DNA from: Candidatus Omnitrophota bacterium
Lineage (GTDB): Bacteria > Omnitrophota > Gorgyraeia > Tantalellales > Tantalellaceae
Assembly: GCA_018814505.1 (NCBI GenBank)
Contig: JAHIZQ010000090.1
Coordinates: forward strand, 1 to 7,898
Direction: 5' to 3'
DNA length: 7,898 bases
Below the pieces are notes generated by a model. It was not told where the DNA came from. It saw only the letters and a list, made by a program, of their open reading frames with translations, and made no database searches. Positions 1 to 6,139 of the stretch are shown here, in pieces (positions within the stretch are counted from its first letter, which is position 1; every line of letters starts with the position of its first letter). The translations under genes and the position numbers were made by a program.

Positions 1-238
1 CCCTATCATTAGAAACGTCGAGAATAACAGGATTAATAAAACTCATTAATTCTTCACCTATATCAATGACCAGAATGCTTAGCCCAAGCCCCACCTGAGT
101 CGCGGCAAGCCCGATCCCCCTATAAATATACATCATATCCGTCATAGAACGCAGTATATCTCCGATTTCACGGTCAAACCGTTCTACAGGTTTCGTCTGA
201 ATTCTAAGACAAGGATCCGGATATATTTTAATTTCCAT
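1..238 (-). CDS. def: Peptide deformylase, N-terminal part (cut by window edge)
   Basis: Peptide deformylase removes the formyl group from the N-terminal methionine of new proteins, using a metal ion held by one Cys and two His. Only the first 79 codons are in the window. I read M-E-I-K-I-Y-P-D-P-C-L-R from the ATG at 238, then conserved motif I, GIGLAATQVG, at about residues 41-50, followed by LSILVIDIGEE and FINPVI, as in the family. The EGCLS and HExxH motifs that carry the metal ligands lie beyond the left edge, so activity cannot be judged. The start follows the panD stop by 11 bases and has a GGGGG Shine-Dalgarno-like run 3 bases upstream, so it is probably translated from the panD mRNA. 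The family call is firm from motif I and the N-terminal layout. Confidence 0.93.
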   Translation of the reverse strand, partial: MEIKIYPDPCLRIQTKPVERFDREIGDILRSMTDMMYIYRGIGLAATQVGLGLSILVIDIGEELMSFINPVILDVSNDR

Positions 239-249
239 AAACCCCCAAC

Positions 250-603
250 TTACTTACTCTTGTGCTGGTTATTTTTGCCTAAGGCAATGGTTCTAATTTT
301 AAAATTATGGCTTTCTTTTGTTTCCATCAGGCAATATGACAAAATAACTAACTCATCTCCTACCTCACCTTTTCGTGCCGCAGGTCCATAAAATACAATT
401 CGGCCTGAATTAGCTTTTTCTTCAATAACGTAAGTTGTAAAACGTTCCCCGTTATTAACATTGAGGATATGCACCTGCTCCCCCGGCATTATTTCCGCCG
501 CTTCAATGACCGTTTTATCTATCCCAATACTTCCATCATATTTTAATTCTTTATGCGTAACAAACACATTCTTAATTTTCGATTTGCACAACGTTCTCAA
601 CAT
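250..603 (-). CDS. panD: Aspartate 1-decarboxylase proenzyme PanD
   Basis: PanD decarboxylates L-aspartate to beta-alanine, the precursor joined to pantoate to make pantothenate and then coenzyme A. It is a cytosolic pyruvoyl enzyme that cleaves itself between Gly24 and Ser25 to make the pyruvoyl cofactor. Here KYDGS places Gly24-Ser25 at exactly the numbering of the E. coli enzyme. Lys9, Arg54 and Tyr58 (in GERFTTY), which E. coli PanD uses in processing and catalysis, are also in register. FYGPAARKGEVGD matches the conserved NGAAA-x-GD stretch. Length is 117 aa, normal for the family. The ATG at 603 has AAGGGG 4 bases upstream and lies 15 bases after the thi4 stop. No panB, panC or PanM is in view. 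Everything points to an intact enzyme. Confidence 0.96.
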   Translation of the reverse strand: MLRTLCKSKIKNVFVTHKELKYDGSIGIDKTVIEAAEIMPGEQVHILNVNNGERFTTYVIEEKANSGRIVFYGPAARKGEVGDELVILSYCLMETKESHNFKIRTIALGKNNQHKSK

Positions 604-618
604 AATGCCCCTTTTGAT

Positions 619-1407
619 TTACTTCATTCTCTCAATTATAAGTTCAGCAACCCGTTTGCCGGATATCAACATGCCTCCAAAAATCGGCCCCATACGCGGA
701 CTTCCAAAAACAGCGTTTGATGCCATGCCAGCGACATAGACGTTGGGGAAAATTTCCCTTGTGTTATCATGCATGGACTTTTCTCCAACGTCCGCCCACA
801 TTGATTTCTCGCCCATTACATTTCCCGATTCCGTATCAAGTTTAACTTTCGATTTTTGTTCAAGTAGCCTAGAAATTTCACAAGGATGACCTGTAGAATC
901 AATAATAAAATCTGCTTCAATGCTTATCGGGTCAACATGCAACTTTGCCATACTAACTGCCGACCAGTTAATAACAAGACCTTTAACAACCCCGCTTTTC
1001 ATCATCAAATCCTCAACTTCCAAGAGGTTAAATACCTTTAATCCCGCTGAAGTCGCTTTGGAACAAATTGTAGATACAGTATTAATGGAATCCGCAGTAT
1101 AGTAATGATCCTCATATGGCGTCACTTTAACTCCAAAATCTTCCAGTATGTTCTTCCCACATTCCTGGACAACAATTTCGTTAAACATAATACCGCCGCC
1201 CCACATACCGCCACCAATACTAAGTTTCCTTTCAAACAAAGCTACTTTCACTCCAGCTTTCGCAAGATAATAACCCGCCGTTAAGCCCGCCGGCCCTGCA
1301 CCTACAATTGCCACATCTGTTTTTAAATACTCTATAAGCTTCGCAGTAAAAGACTCTATAATTGCTTTAGATATCGTTATGTCACTTAATGTCTTCGTCG
1401 TTTCCAT
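619..1407 (-). CDS. thi4: Thi4 thiazole synthase, sulfide-dependent (His) type
   Basis: Thi4 makes the ADP-thiazole moiety of thiamine from NAD, glycine and sulfur. The 262-aa product has a Rossmann nucleotide-binding motif GAGPAG at residues 36-41, the glycine-rich GGGMWGGG after it, STGH at 171-174, and the C-terminal [13 protein letters not shown] at 238-250. In yeast and plant Thi4 a Cys in the HTQSCMDP context gives up its own sulfur, a single-turnover reaction. Here the equivalent stretch reads AKLHVDP and the position is His157, as in Methanocaldococcus jannaschii Thi4, which uses free sulfide with iron and turns over repeatedly. I infer the same chemistry, which suits an anaerobic, sulfidic cell. 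The gene begins 26 bases inside the 3' end of the lipoprotein gene. The ATG at 1407 has AAAGG very close upstream and GGGAG further up. The length is close to that of archaeal homologues. Databases may also call it ribose-1,5-bisphosphate isomerase-like, but the motifs favour Thi4. Confidence 0.93.
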   Translation of the reverse strand: METTKTLSDITISKAIIESFTAKLIEYLKTDVAIVGAGPAGLTAGYYLAKAGVKVALFERKLSIGGGMWGGGIMFNEIVVQECGKNILEDFGVKVTPYEDHYYTADSINTVSTICSKATSAGLKVFNLLEVEDLMMKSGVVKGLVINWSAVSMAKLHVDPISIEADFIIDSTGHPCEISRLLEQKSKVKLDTESGNVMGEKSMWADVGEKSMHDNTREIFPNVYVAGMASNAVFGSPRMGPIFGGMLISGKRVAELIIERMK

Positions 1408-1765
1408 TACCTTTCTGAACTCCCTTGCCTAAAGGCGTTTTACTAACATTTGTAAGATTCTCTCCATCAAAATAAAGATACAAGTCTTCCGAAAAATACC
1501 CAGCGTTTACCGGAAAAGCAGAATATCTGCTTTTATAAAGCCATTCTTCACGCGAGCCTCCCCATTCATCCGAATAAACTTGCCTTTCGAGATCAGCCCC
1601 TCCATATACCGAAATAACCGCATCTTTTGTCATCCCCATTTTGAGCGACCCTTCACCTAAAGGGTTTTTCAACATTTCTTTCGCGTTTGGAAGAGTTACA
1701 TCCGCACACCCCGCAATAACCGTCAAACACATCAATAACAACACAAATAAACGATATATCCTCAA
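1382..1765 (-). CDS. Lipoprotein with BamE/SmpA-like domain
   Basis: A 127-aa small lipoprotein. A basic start and hydrophobic stretch (residues 5-19) lead to a lipobox IAGC with Cys20 as the predicted lipidation site. The +2 residue is Ala, not Asp, which favours the outer membrane in diderms. The mature part resembles the SmpA/OmlA/BamE fold: [15 protein letters not shown] at about 41-55 matches the usual GMTk-x-eV-x-x-x-x-G signature, followed by EEWLY and an [10 protein letters not shown] strand. True BamE helps assemble outer-membrane beta-barrels, but this fold occurs in many unrelated lipoproteins, so I do not call it bamE. The start is TTG at 1765, supported by an AAGGGGG site 6 bases upstream; I see no in-frame ATG that fits. 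Its 3' end overlaps thi4 by 26 bases, which suggests coupled translation. The C-terminal tail ([10 protein letters not shown]) is low-complexity. Confidence 0.72.
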   Translation of the reverse strand: MRIYRLFVLLLMCLTVIAGCADVTLPNAKEMLKNPLGEGSLKMGMTKDAVISVYGGADLERQVYSDEWGGSREEWLYKSRYSAFPVNAGYFSEDLYLYFDGENLTNVSKTPLGKGVQKGNGNDEDIK

Positions 1766-1771
1766 GATACA

Positions 1772-1778
1772 CCCCCTT
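1772..1778 (-). promoter_or_regulatory. Shine-Dalgarno site setting a TTG start
   Basis: On the minus strand this reads AAGGGGG and ends 6 bases before the TTG at 1765. It is the reason for accepting a TTG start for the lipoprotein gene. The nearest upstream ATG (in CTTATGAAGG) overlaps the site and is in a different frame. Confidence 0.65.
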
Positions 1779-1791
1779 CATAAGAAAACCA

Positions 1792-2160
1792 TTACACCTT
1801 TAACTCATATGTGGAATTATAAAATAAGTCACAAAGGTACTTCAAAAAAATATTTTTGTCCGTCTCTTTAATGCTTATGATCTCCGCCCCGACCTCATAT
1901 GGGGCTTTGTCTTCCAAGCTTGTTTTCTTCTGCCAAACAATTTTCGCTTTGATATGAATCGGATTATCTATCGAAGGAAGATAGAGGGCAATTTCAAATT
2001 CATCATCCGCTTTTATTTCCTTTGCGGATTCAAATTTCACACCTACCGGAGAGATATTTATGGTAACTCCTTTTTCAAGGTAATTCCCATTTTTAAAGGT
2101 TACCTTTAAAGGAACATCTACCCGTATAAATCGTCTTCTTTCAGGCCACTTCAAATTCAT
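1792..2160 (-). CDS. Stand-alone PilZ domain protein (first of two)
   Basis: PilZ domains bind cyclic di-GMP and pass the signal on by changing shape or partners. This 122-aa protein is essentially one PilZ domain. The N-terminal switch ERRRFIR (residues 7-13) supplies the RxxxR motif. NISPVG at 35-40 supplies the (D/N)xSxxG motif, so both parts of the ligand site are present and binding is expected. A strand FEIALYLP, then IKAKIVW and YEVGAEII, complete the barrel, and a C-terminal helix follows. The frame stays open up to a TTG at 2190, but I chose the ATG at 2160 because AGAAGG sits 6 bases upstream and the PilZ motif begins at once. The ATG at 2184 has no site. It lies 35 bases after the TIGR04073 gene and 26 bases before the lipoprotein start. 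What it controls is not shown by the sequence. Confidence 0.88.
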   Translation of the reverse strand: MNLKWPERRRFIRVDVPLKVTFKNGNYLEKGVTINISPVGVKFESAKEIKADDEFEIALYLPSIDNPIHIKAKIVWQKKTSLEDKAPYEVGAEIISIKETDKNIFLKYLCDLFYNSTYELKV

Positions 2161-2166
2161 AATATG

Positions 2167-2172
2167 CCTTCT
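2167..2172 (-). promoter_or_regulatory. Shine-Dalgarno site deciding the PilZ start
   Basis: Reads AGAAGG on the minus strand with a 6-base spacer to the ATG at 2160. It favours this start over the in-frame ATG at 2184 and TTG at 2190, neither of which has a purine-rich site. Confidence 0.6.
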
Positions 2173-2195
2173 TCTTTGTACCATTGCCAAAAAAT

Positions 2196-2564
2196 TTATT
2201 TATCCACCAGCATATCCGGAAATACATCCGACGTTTCATATCTTCCGATCGGAAACGTCGCCAATTCTGCTACACCTGAAACAACCCGCTCAAAAGCTTT
2301 ACATGTCCCCTGAAACATCCCGATTAAAAATCCTCTAGCAGGGTCGGTTCTAGCGGTTACTTCCATAATCTTTTTGGGGATTTCTGTCCAGCTTAAAACC
2401 GAATTCTGCAAGGCTTTTCCTGTTTTGCCTTGCCAGCTAGAAGGATTCTTCTCCTGGTCGCAACAGGGGCTTTTATCCATATCGGCTTTCTGCGCAAAAA
2501 TAACCGGCACAATAAAAAAAACCGTACTAATTATTGCTACAAAGAACACCACACACCTTTTCAT
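2196..2564 (-). CDS. TIGR04073-type exosortase-associated secreted protein
   Basis: A 122-aa exported protein. Residues 1-24 form a signal peptide (MKRC, long hydrophobic core, VIFA before QKAD). The mature part has the pattern I associate with TIGR04073, a family found in genomes with exosortase systems: GKALQNSVLSWTEIPKKIMEV at about 47-69, then ARGFLIGMFQGTCKAFERVVSGVAELATFPIG, and a DVFPDML end. In that family the signature is a G-x-x-x-x-N-x-x-x-G/S-W-x-E-I-P-K block, a glycine-spaced amphipathic helix and a V-x-E-x-x-T-F-P-I block, all visible here. The molecular function is unknown; location should be periplasm or envelope. CysCys at 34-35 is unusual for the mature N-terminus. The ATG at 2564 has AAAGGGG about 6 bases upstream. 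It is the first gene after the 2594-2622 promoter. Confidence 0.75.
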   Translation of the reverse strand: MKRCVVFFVAIISTVFFIVPVIFAQKADMDKSPCCDQEKNPSSWQGKTGKALQNSVLSWTEIPKKIMEVTARTDPARGFLIGMFQGTCKAFERVVSGVAELATFPIGRYETSDVFPDMLVDK

Positions 2565-2593
2565 CCCTATCCCCTTTCAACTTCACGAGATGG

Positions 2594-2622
2594 AATATAA
2601 CATAATACGTAGTAAAAGTCAA
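2594..2622 (-). promoter_or_regulatory. Sigma70-like promoter for the TIGR04073-to-def operon
   Basis: On the minus strand TTGACT (2622-2617) is separated by exactly 17 bases from TATATT (2599-2594), close to the TTGACA-17-TATAAT consensus. The start of transcription would be near 2587, giving a leader of about 23 bases that holds the AAAGGGG ribosome site (2577-2571) before the ATG at 2564. It lies in the largest gap of the window (2565-2702). The rest of that gap holds nothing I can identify except a short alternating GCGCGC tract at 2626-2631. I see no operator-like palindrome around the promoter. Confidence 0.6.
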
Positions 2623-2702
2623 ACACGCGCGCTTATGAAAATATGTTTCGTTTCAGTATACATTGTTATCCGAACAGCTAGACTTATTACCATTCCATAA
2701 TC

Positions 2703-4553
2703 CTATTTATCATCCGCCTGATCCAAAACAATCGTTGCATGTTTATTCTCGTCTTCTTTGCAAATCCAATCCTTTATAAACTGAAAAACTTCCTTATTCG
2801 GCTCATATGTCCATAAACCATTTTTTATTATCAATTTGCCCATATAATAACCTGAATTTTTAAACACCATAGCTTTTCCGGACAAACCTTTCGCATGTTT
2901 ATCACTAATCAGTTTTTTAAGATCATTTACACCCTGGGCATCGAAAAAATTGTTATCCCGACTGAAAGCAAGTAATAACGGTTTATCCAACAATTCCACA
3001 GCAGAGTACGAATTTCTCCGCAAAAAATCACGATACTCTTTCAATGGAAGTTTTATTCCTAAAAAGTAAGAAAAGTTTTCCGATGTTTTAATTACTTCAT
3101 TTGTGTAAACCCTTATTTTTTCTGCTATTCCATCTAAAATAAGGGCATTAACATTCTTAAATCCAGCAGTATCCAGCATGATTCTTACATTATCTTTTAA
3201 CGTTTCTTCTTGCAAAAAAGCTGTTTTTTCAAAACGTAACGATAAATCTAAAACAGTCAAAGAGTTTACTTCCTTGAACCCGGCTCCTGCCTTCAAGGAT
3301 AAATAGCCGGCTCCGCCATATCCTATGAGGTTGATGCTTCCCTTTTTCACGAATGAAAGGGTTCCAAGATATTTCACAGACGCCTCTATGTTTCTTATTT
3401 TTTTAAGATCGTCCTGCAAGATAAAATTCCCCTGGCTTTTGCCTTGTCCTGGATTATCAAAAATCAATACAACAAACCCGGATTCTGAAAAGAAACGTGC
3501 GAATGTTTCAAGCATATCCTGCTCACCGATTTTTATTGGGCCATCATCCGGAATTATTATCACTGCTGAAAAAACTTTTTCTCCAACCGGAACCCAAAGC
3601 TGACCTGAAAGAAGAAGATCTCCGCTCTCGAAAAATATTTCTTTTTGGGTTATTTCGGGTAAAACCGCGGGGCCAGTTAACTTTTTCTGAGGAAAAGATT
3701 GTTCCTTAACAATAGTTATTTCTTCTGACACCGCTTTTTTTGACAATAACATATGTTTGAATTTTTCAAAATTGAACATTTCCACGATTTTCATACGCAA
3801 TGTGTCAAGCCTTTTGCCTGGCCCTTCAAAAGATCCGATAAGTGAAAACCGAATATTTCTGTCGGTTATCTCTACTGCTAAAATTTTATGCGTATATTTG
3901 GACAAAAACATTTTAATGTCAGGCAAAATGTCGCTTTTGATAATATAACTCTCAGATTCAGTTTTACACCCCATAATCGGGATGTACTCTTCTTTCAAGT
4001 ACTTTATTGAAAGTTTTGCCTTAACAGGTAAAATTGCTTCATCAATCGGTATAACACAATTAAAAAACTGTGTTCCTTTTTTCCAGAAATTATATTTCTG
4101 TACAAGTGGCATATAAAGCATAATGTCTTGCGCGTTAAAAACCATGGAATTACTGCCGGAGTTATTCTCTTTATAAGTCAGAAATTCTGGTTGCCTTAAA
4201 AACAAAAAATTACAGTTTTCTTCATCCCAAACCATCATTGTTAGCTGTTGCTGACCTTTCATGCCAATATGTTTTTTGACGAATTTTAACGGCGAATAAT
4301 CTTTCTGTAGAAAAAACTTTTCAGCTATTGCCGGATAATCAAGCGCCTCGCCACAATCCGCAATACTCTTATAAATAATCTTATCTTCTGTAATATATTT
4401 GTCTACCCTGACAAAGCCTGATGAAATTCCGTCTATTAAAATCTCATACTGGCACCCGACATGCCCGCTTAAATCAACATAAAAAAATGCTAAAATAACA
4501 AGCATAATCATTATGCAAACTGAAATAACTACTATCGCGACTAATTTCTTCAT
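2703..4553 (-). CDS. Membrane-anchored alpha/beta-hydrolase-fold protein lacking the nucleophile Ser
   Basis: A 616-aa protein. Residues 4-26 are one hydrophobic anchor. Residues about 34-250 form a beta-rich domain of the type opening with YEILIDGISSGFVRVD, loosely like DUF3108-type domains (weak inference). From about 310 an alpha/beta-hydrolase fold follows: SAVIIIPDDGP (329-339), FVVLIFDNPGQGKSQG (360-375), then the nucleophile elbow. At the elbow, hydrolases read G-x-S-x-G-G-Y-L; here it is GYGGAGYL, so the nucleophile position is Gly413 (codon GGC). Near the C-terminus, where G-H-x-x carries the catalytic His, I read NSGYYMG, with Tyr569 in its place. An acidic loop SRDNNFFD (531-538) remains. 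The HG oxyanion motif is also changed, to PDDG. I infer a non-catalytic, extracytoplasmic structural or binding role. The start ATG overlaps the previous stop (ATGA). No substrate can be assigned. Confidence 0.7.
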   Translation of the reverse strand: MKKLVAIVVISVCIMIMLVILAFFYVDLSGHVGCQYEILIDGISSGFVRVDKYITEDKIIYKSIADCGEALDYPAIAEKFFLQKDYSPLKFVKKHIGMKGQQQLTMMVWDEENCNFLFLRQPEFLTYKENNSGSNSMVFNAQDIMLYMPLVQKYNFWKKGTQFFNCVIPIDEAILPVKAKLSIKYLKEEYIPIMGCKTESESYIIKSDILPDIKMFLSKYTHKILAVEITDRNIRFSLIGSFEGPGKRLDTLRMKIVEMFNFEKFKHMLLSKKAVSEEITIVKEQSFPQKKLTGPAVLPEITQKEIFFESGDLLLSGQLWVPVGEKVFSAVIIIPDDGPIKIGEQDMLETFARFFSESGFVVLIFDNPGQGKSQGNFILQDDLKKIRNIEASVKYLGTLSFVKKGSINLIGYGGAGYLSLKAGAGFKEVNSLTVLDLSLRFEKTAFLQEETLKDNVRIMLDTAGFKNVNALILDGIAEKIRVYTNEVIKTSENFSYFLGIKLPLKEYRDFLRRNSYSAVELLDKPLLLAFSRDNNFFDAQGVNDLKKLISDKHAKGLSGKAMVFKNSGYYMGKLIIKNGLWTYEPNKEVFQFIKDWICKEDENKHATIVLDQADDK

Positions 4554-5122
4554 AATAAATCCAGACCTACAACTGAACAGCTAATTTCTATTGCATTTTT
4601 CTCATCCTTACGCGCAAAATTTGTTTTTTCTGTTATTCGTCGCAATACCGCAGATGGGCAATTCCTTAGTGGATGCCTGAACGAAATACCTTCTCCTGGC
4701 AAAAGAACATTACTGGTTTCCACGAGTCCATAAAACAAGGGAAATGTTTTCTGCGTTTTTTTGACGCCTAGAGGATAAATCCAATCTTTGTAAACTACAA
4801 TACCATTGGGTTCTTGAAAAACTAATTCTATTAAAACTGACGAAACCGTTTTCGCAGAATTATTTTTTAAACTTCCTTTAACAAACGGAACAGACGAAGG
4901 TATTTGACTATTTTTATTTCCAACACTTACGTTAGATATCGCAATTTTGTCTTTAAATAATTCTGCGGTTAACTTATAAATCGAATTTCTGTATTTTAAA
5001 GCAAAGCTATCTTCTTTCCAATGGACATAAAGGCTGTATCCAATCAAAGTTGAAACCCCTACCACTATAATTATCAGCGAAGAAAATATTATGACTAATC
5101 TATGTTTTCGTTTTATAAACAT
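4550..5122 (-). CDS. Single-pass membrane protein with FxLYD/DUF3426-like domain
   Basis: A 190-aa protein of unknown function. The basic N-terminus MFIKRKHR and one hydrophobic helix (about residues 9-33) predict a cytoplasmic start and a body outside the inner membrane. Residues about 60-150 read ISNVSVG ... FVKGSLKNNSAKTVSSVLIELVF ... PLFYGLVETSNVLLPGEGISF, the pattern of Ig-like FxLYD/DUF3426 domains, in which a VxGxVxNxS strand is followed by a conserved LxPGxxxxF. The fold call is by pattern only. Cys154 and Cys182 could pair in an oxidising compartment. The stop overlaps the start of the 616-aa hydrolase-like gene by 4 bases (ATGA), so the two are translationally coupled and probably act together. 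The ribosome site is weak (GGAACT just before ATG). Confidence 0.6.
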   Translation of the reverse strand: MFIKRKHRLVIIFSSLIIIVVGVSTLIGYSLYVHWKEDSFALKYRNSIYKLTAELFKDKIAISNVSVGNKNSQIPSSVPFVKGSLKNNSAKTVSSVLIELVFQEPNGIVVYKDWIYPLGVKKTQKTFPLFYGLVETSNVLLPGEGISFRHPLRNCPSAVLRRITEKTNFARKDEKNAIEISCSVVGLDLL

Positions 5123-5171
5123 AGTTCCAAGTTTCAGATGTTAAGTCTTCCATTTTTGACAAAAACAAAGC

Positions 5172-5711
5172 TTATGTAATGTCCTTAATGCCTGGCGAAC
5201 CATTCACATACACTTCTCGCACTTTATTAAAATAATCTACCATTTCTTTCGACGCATAATCCGGATATGTCCACGGCCAGGCATTAAAGGTATTATTCTG
5301 ATAGAAAAGGGTTGATTCCGCAAATATACATTTCCCTAGATAAACCCTATGCACGAAGTCTTTTGTAGTCAATAAAACTAATTTTGCCGCGGTTATATAT
5401 CCAGGATCGATGTTTACAGTTCTTTTGTTTTTCTCACAAAATTTATCTTCGATTTTATTTGTTAGCAGTTTTATGTCAGGAATCTTCTTTGTCTCAACAA
5501 GTTTTTTAAACGAAATTTCTTTTCTTTTTAGCGGGCTTCCCATTTCTTCGCAATAATATTTCGTATAGTCAAACGGTACTTTTAAAAAAAAAGCTTCACT
5601 ATCGCCATAATGCTTTTTTAGTTCTTCTTCAGCTTTTTTCAGAAAACGATCTTCTTTATAAATTATGCTAACTACCAACTTAATTGGCATTTGATTCATC
5701 AAAACACCCAT
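5172..5711 (-). CDS. DUF4416 family protein
   Basis: A 179-aa cytosolic protein of the uncharacterised DUF4416 family. Recognisable family blocks are IKLVVSIIY (about 10-18), PFDYTKYYCEEMGSPLKRKEISF (46-68), IKLLTNKIEDKF (80-91), VNIDPGYITAAKLVLLTTKDFVHRVYLG (99-126) and WPWTYPDYAS (145-154). The length matches the usual size of about 170-190 aa. No enzymatic motif can be assigned, although some databases attach the label GTP-binding protein without a visible P-loop, and I see none. The start could be the ATG at 5711 or at 5699. An AGGAG site lies 14 bases upstream of the first, overlapping the end of yjbQ, so the start is uncertain by four codons. It is 9 bases after yjbQ and 49 bases before the membrane protein gene. 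Confidence 0.85.
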   Translation of the reverse strand: MGVLMNQMPIKLVVSIIYKEDRFLKKAEEELKKHYGDSEAFFLKVPFDYTKYYCEEMGSPLKRKEISFKKLVETKKIPDIKLLTNKIEDKFCEKNKRTVNIDPGYITAAKLVLLTTKDFVHRVYLGKCIFAESTLFYQNNTFNAWPWTYPDYASKEMVDYFNKVREVYVNGSPGIKDIT

Positions 5712-5720
5712 GCTAAATAA

Positions 5721-6137
5721 TCATTCTCCTATGATTTGCGCTATTAAACGGCGATCTCGAGGGCGGGTATCAAAATCACAAAAAATAATCTGTTGCCATG
5801 TGCCTAAGGCTAATTTACCTTCAGAAAAAGGAATTGTAATCGATGACCCAATAAATACCGAACGAATATGGGAAACTCCGTTATCGTCATGCCATGTTTT
5901 GCTATGCTCATACTTTTTACTGGACGGCGCAATTAACTCCAAAGCATTTTTAAAATCCTTAATTAAGTTCGGCTCATATTCAATAGTTGTTAACCCTCCA
6001 GTTGAACCAGGATTAAAAACAGTAACAATACCATTTCTTACGTCAAGATTGTCAAGAATCTTTTGACAATCCTGTGTAATATCAATAACATCGCTATTAC
6101 CTTTGGTCTTAACGGAAATATAATCTGTGCATACCAT
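5721..6137 (-). CDS. yjbQ: YjbQ/UPF0047 family protein
   Basis: A 138-aa small beta-sandwich protein of the UPF0047 family, whose E. coli member YjbQ is reported to have weak secondary thiamine-phosphate synthase activity. Family signatures are GIVTVF-x-P (36-43), the TTIEYEP block (50-56), EHSKTWHDDNGVSHIRS (77-93), LGTWQQIIFCDFD (111-123) and RPRDRR (125-130). In most members GIVTVF is followed by P-H-T-T-A-G-L; here it reads NPGSTGGLTTIEYEP, so that His is absent, which I associate with a distinct archaea/anaerobe-type subgroup. His78, His83 and His90 remain. The start ATG is 2 bases after the stop of the PilZ gene, with no good ribosome site of its own, so translation is probably coupled. 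With thi4 in the same window a thiamine link is tempting but unproven. Confidence 0.9.
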   Translation of the reverse strand: MVCTDYISVKTKGNSDVIDITQDCQKILDNLDVRNGIVTVFNPGSTGGLTTIEYEPNLIKDFKNALELIAPSSKKYEHSKTWHDDNGVSHIRSVFIGSSITIPFSEGKLALGTWQQIIFCDFDTRPRDRRLIAQIIGE

Positions 6138-6139
6138 AG

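Noticed and set aside
461..739. Plus-strand open frame of 92 codons across panD and thi4
   Set aside because: It is antisense to two clear enzymes, has no ribosome site and resembles no family.
2374..2700. Plus-strand frame covering the TIGR04073 gene and its promoter gap
   Set aside because: Antisense to a signal-peptide protein with recognisable family blocks; no coding signature of its own.
3325..3948. Three plus-strand open frames inside the hydrolase-like gene
   Set aside because: Shadows of the minus-strand 616-codon gene; no family features or ribosome sites.
5103..5155. Possible 17-codon leader peptide (MEDLTSETWNY...) upstream of the 190-aa gene
   Set aside because: No ribosome site, no run of regulatory codons and no attenuator structure; it overlaps the real start in another frame.
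5152..5165. TTTTTGACAAAAA inverted repeat after the DUF4416 gene
   Set aside because: A-T only stem with a 3-base loop is too weak for a terminator and likely occurs by chance in AT-rich DNA.
5710..6066. Plus-strand frame of 118 codons antisense to yjbQ
   Set aside because: The minus strand carries full YjbQ motifs; the plus frame has none.
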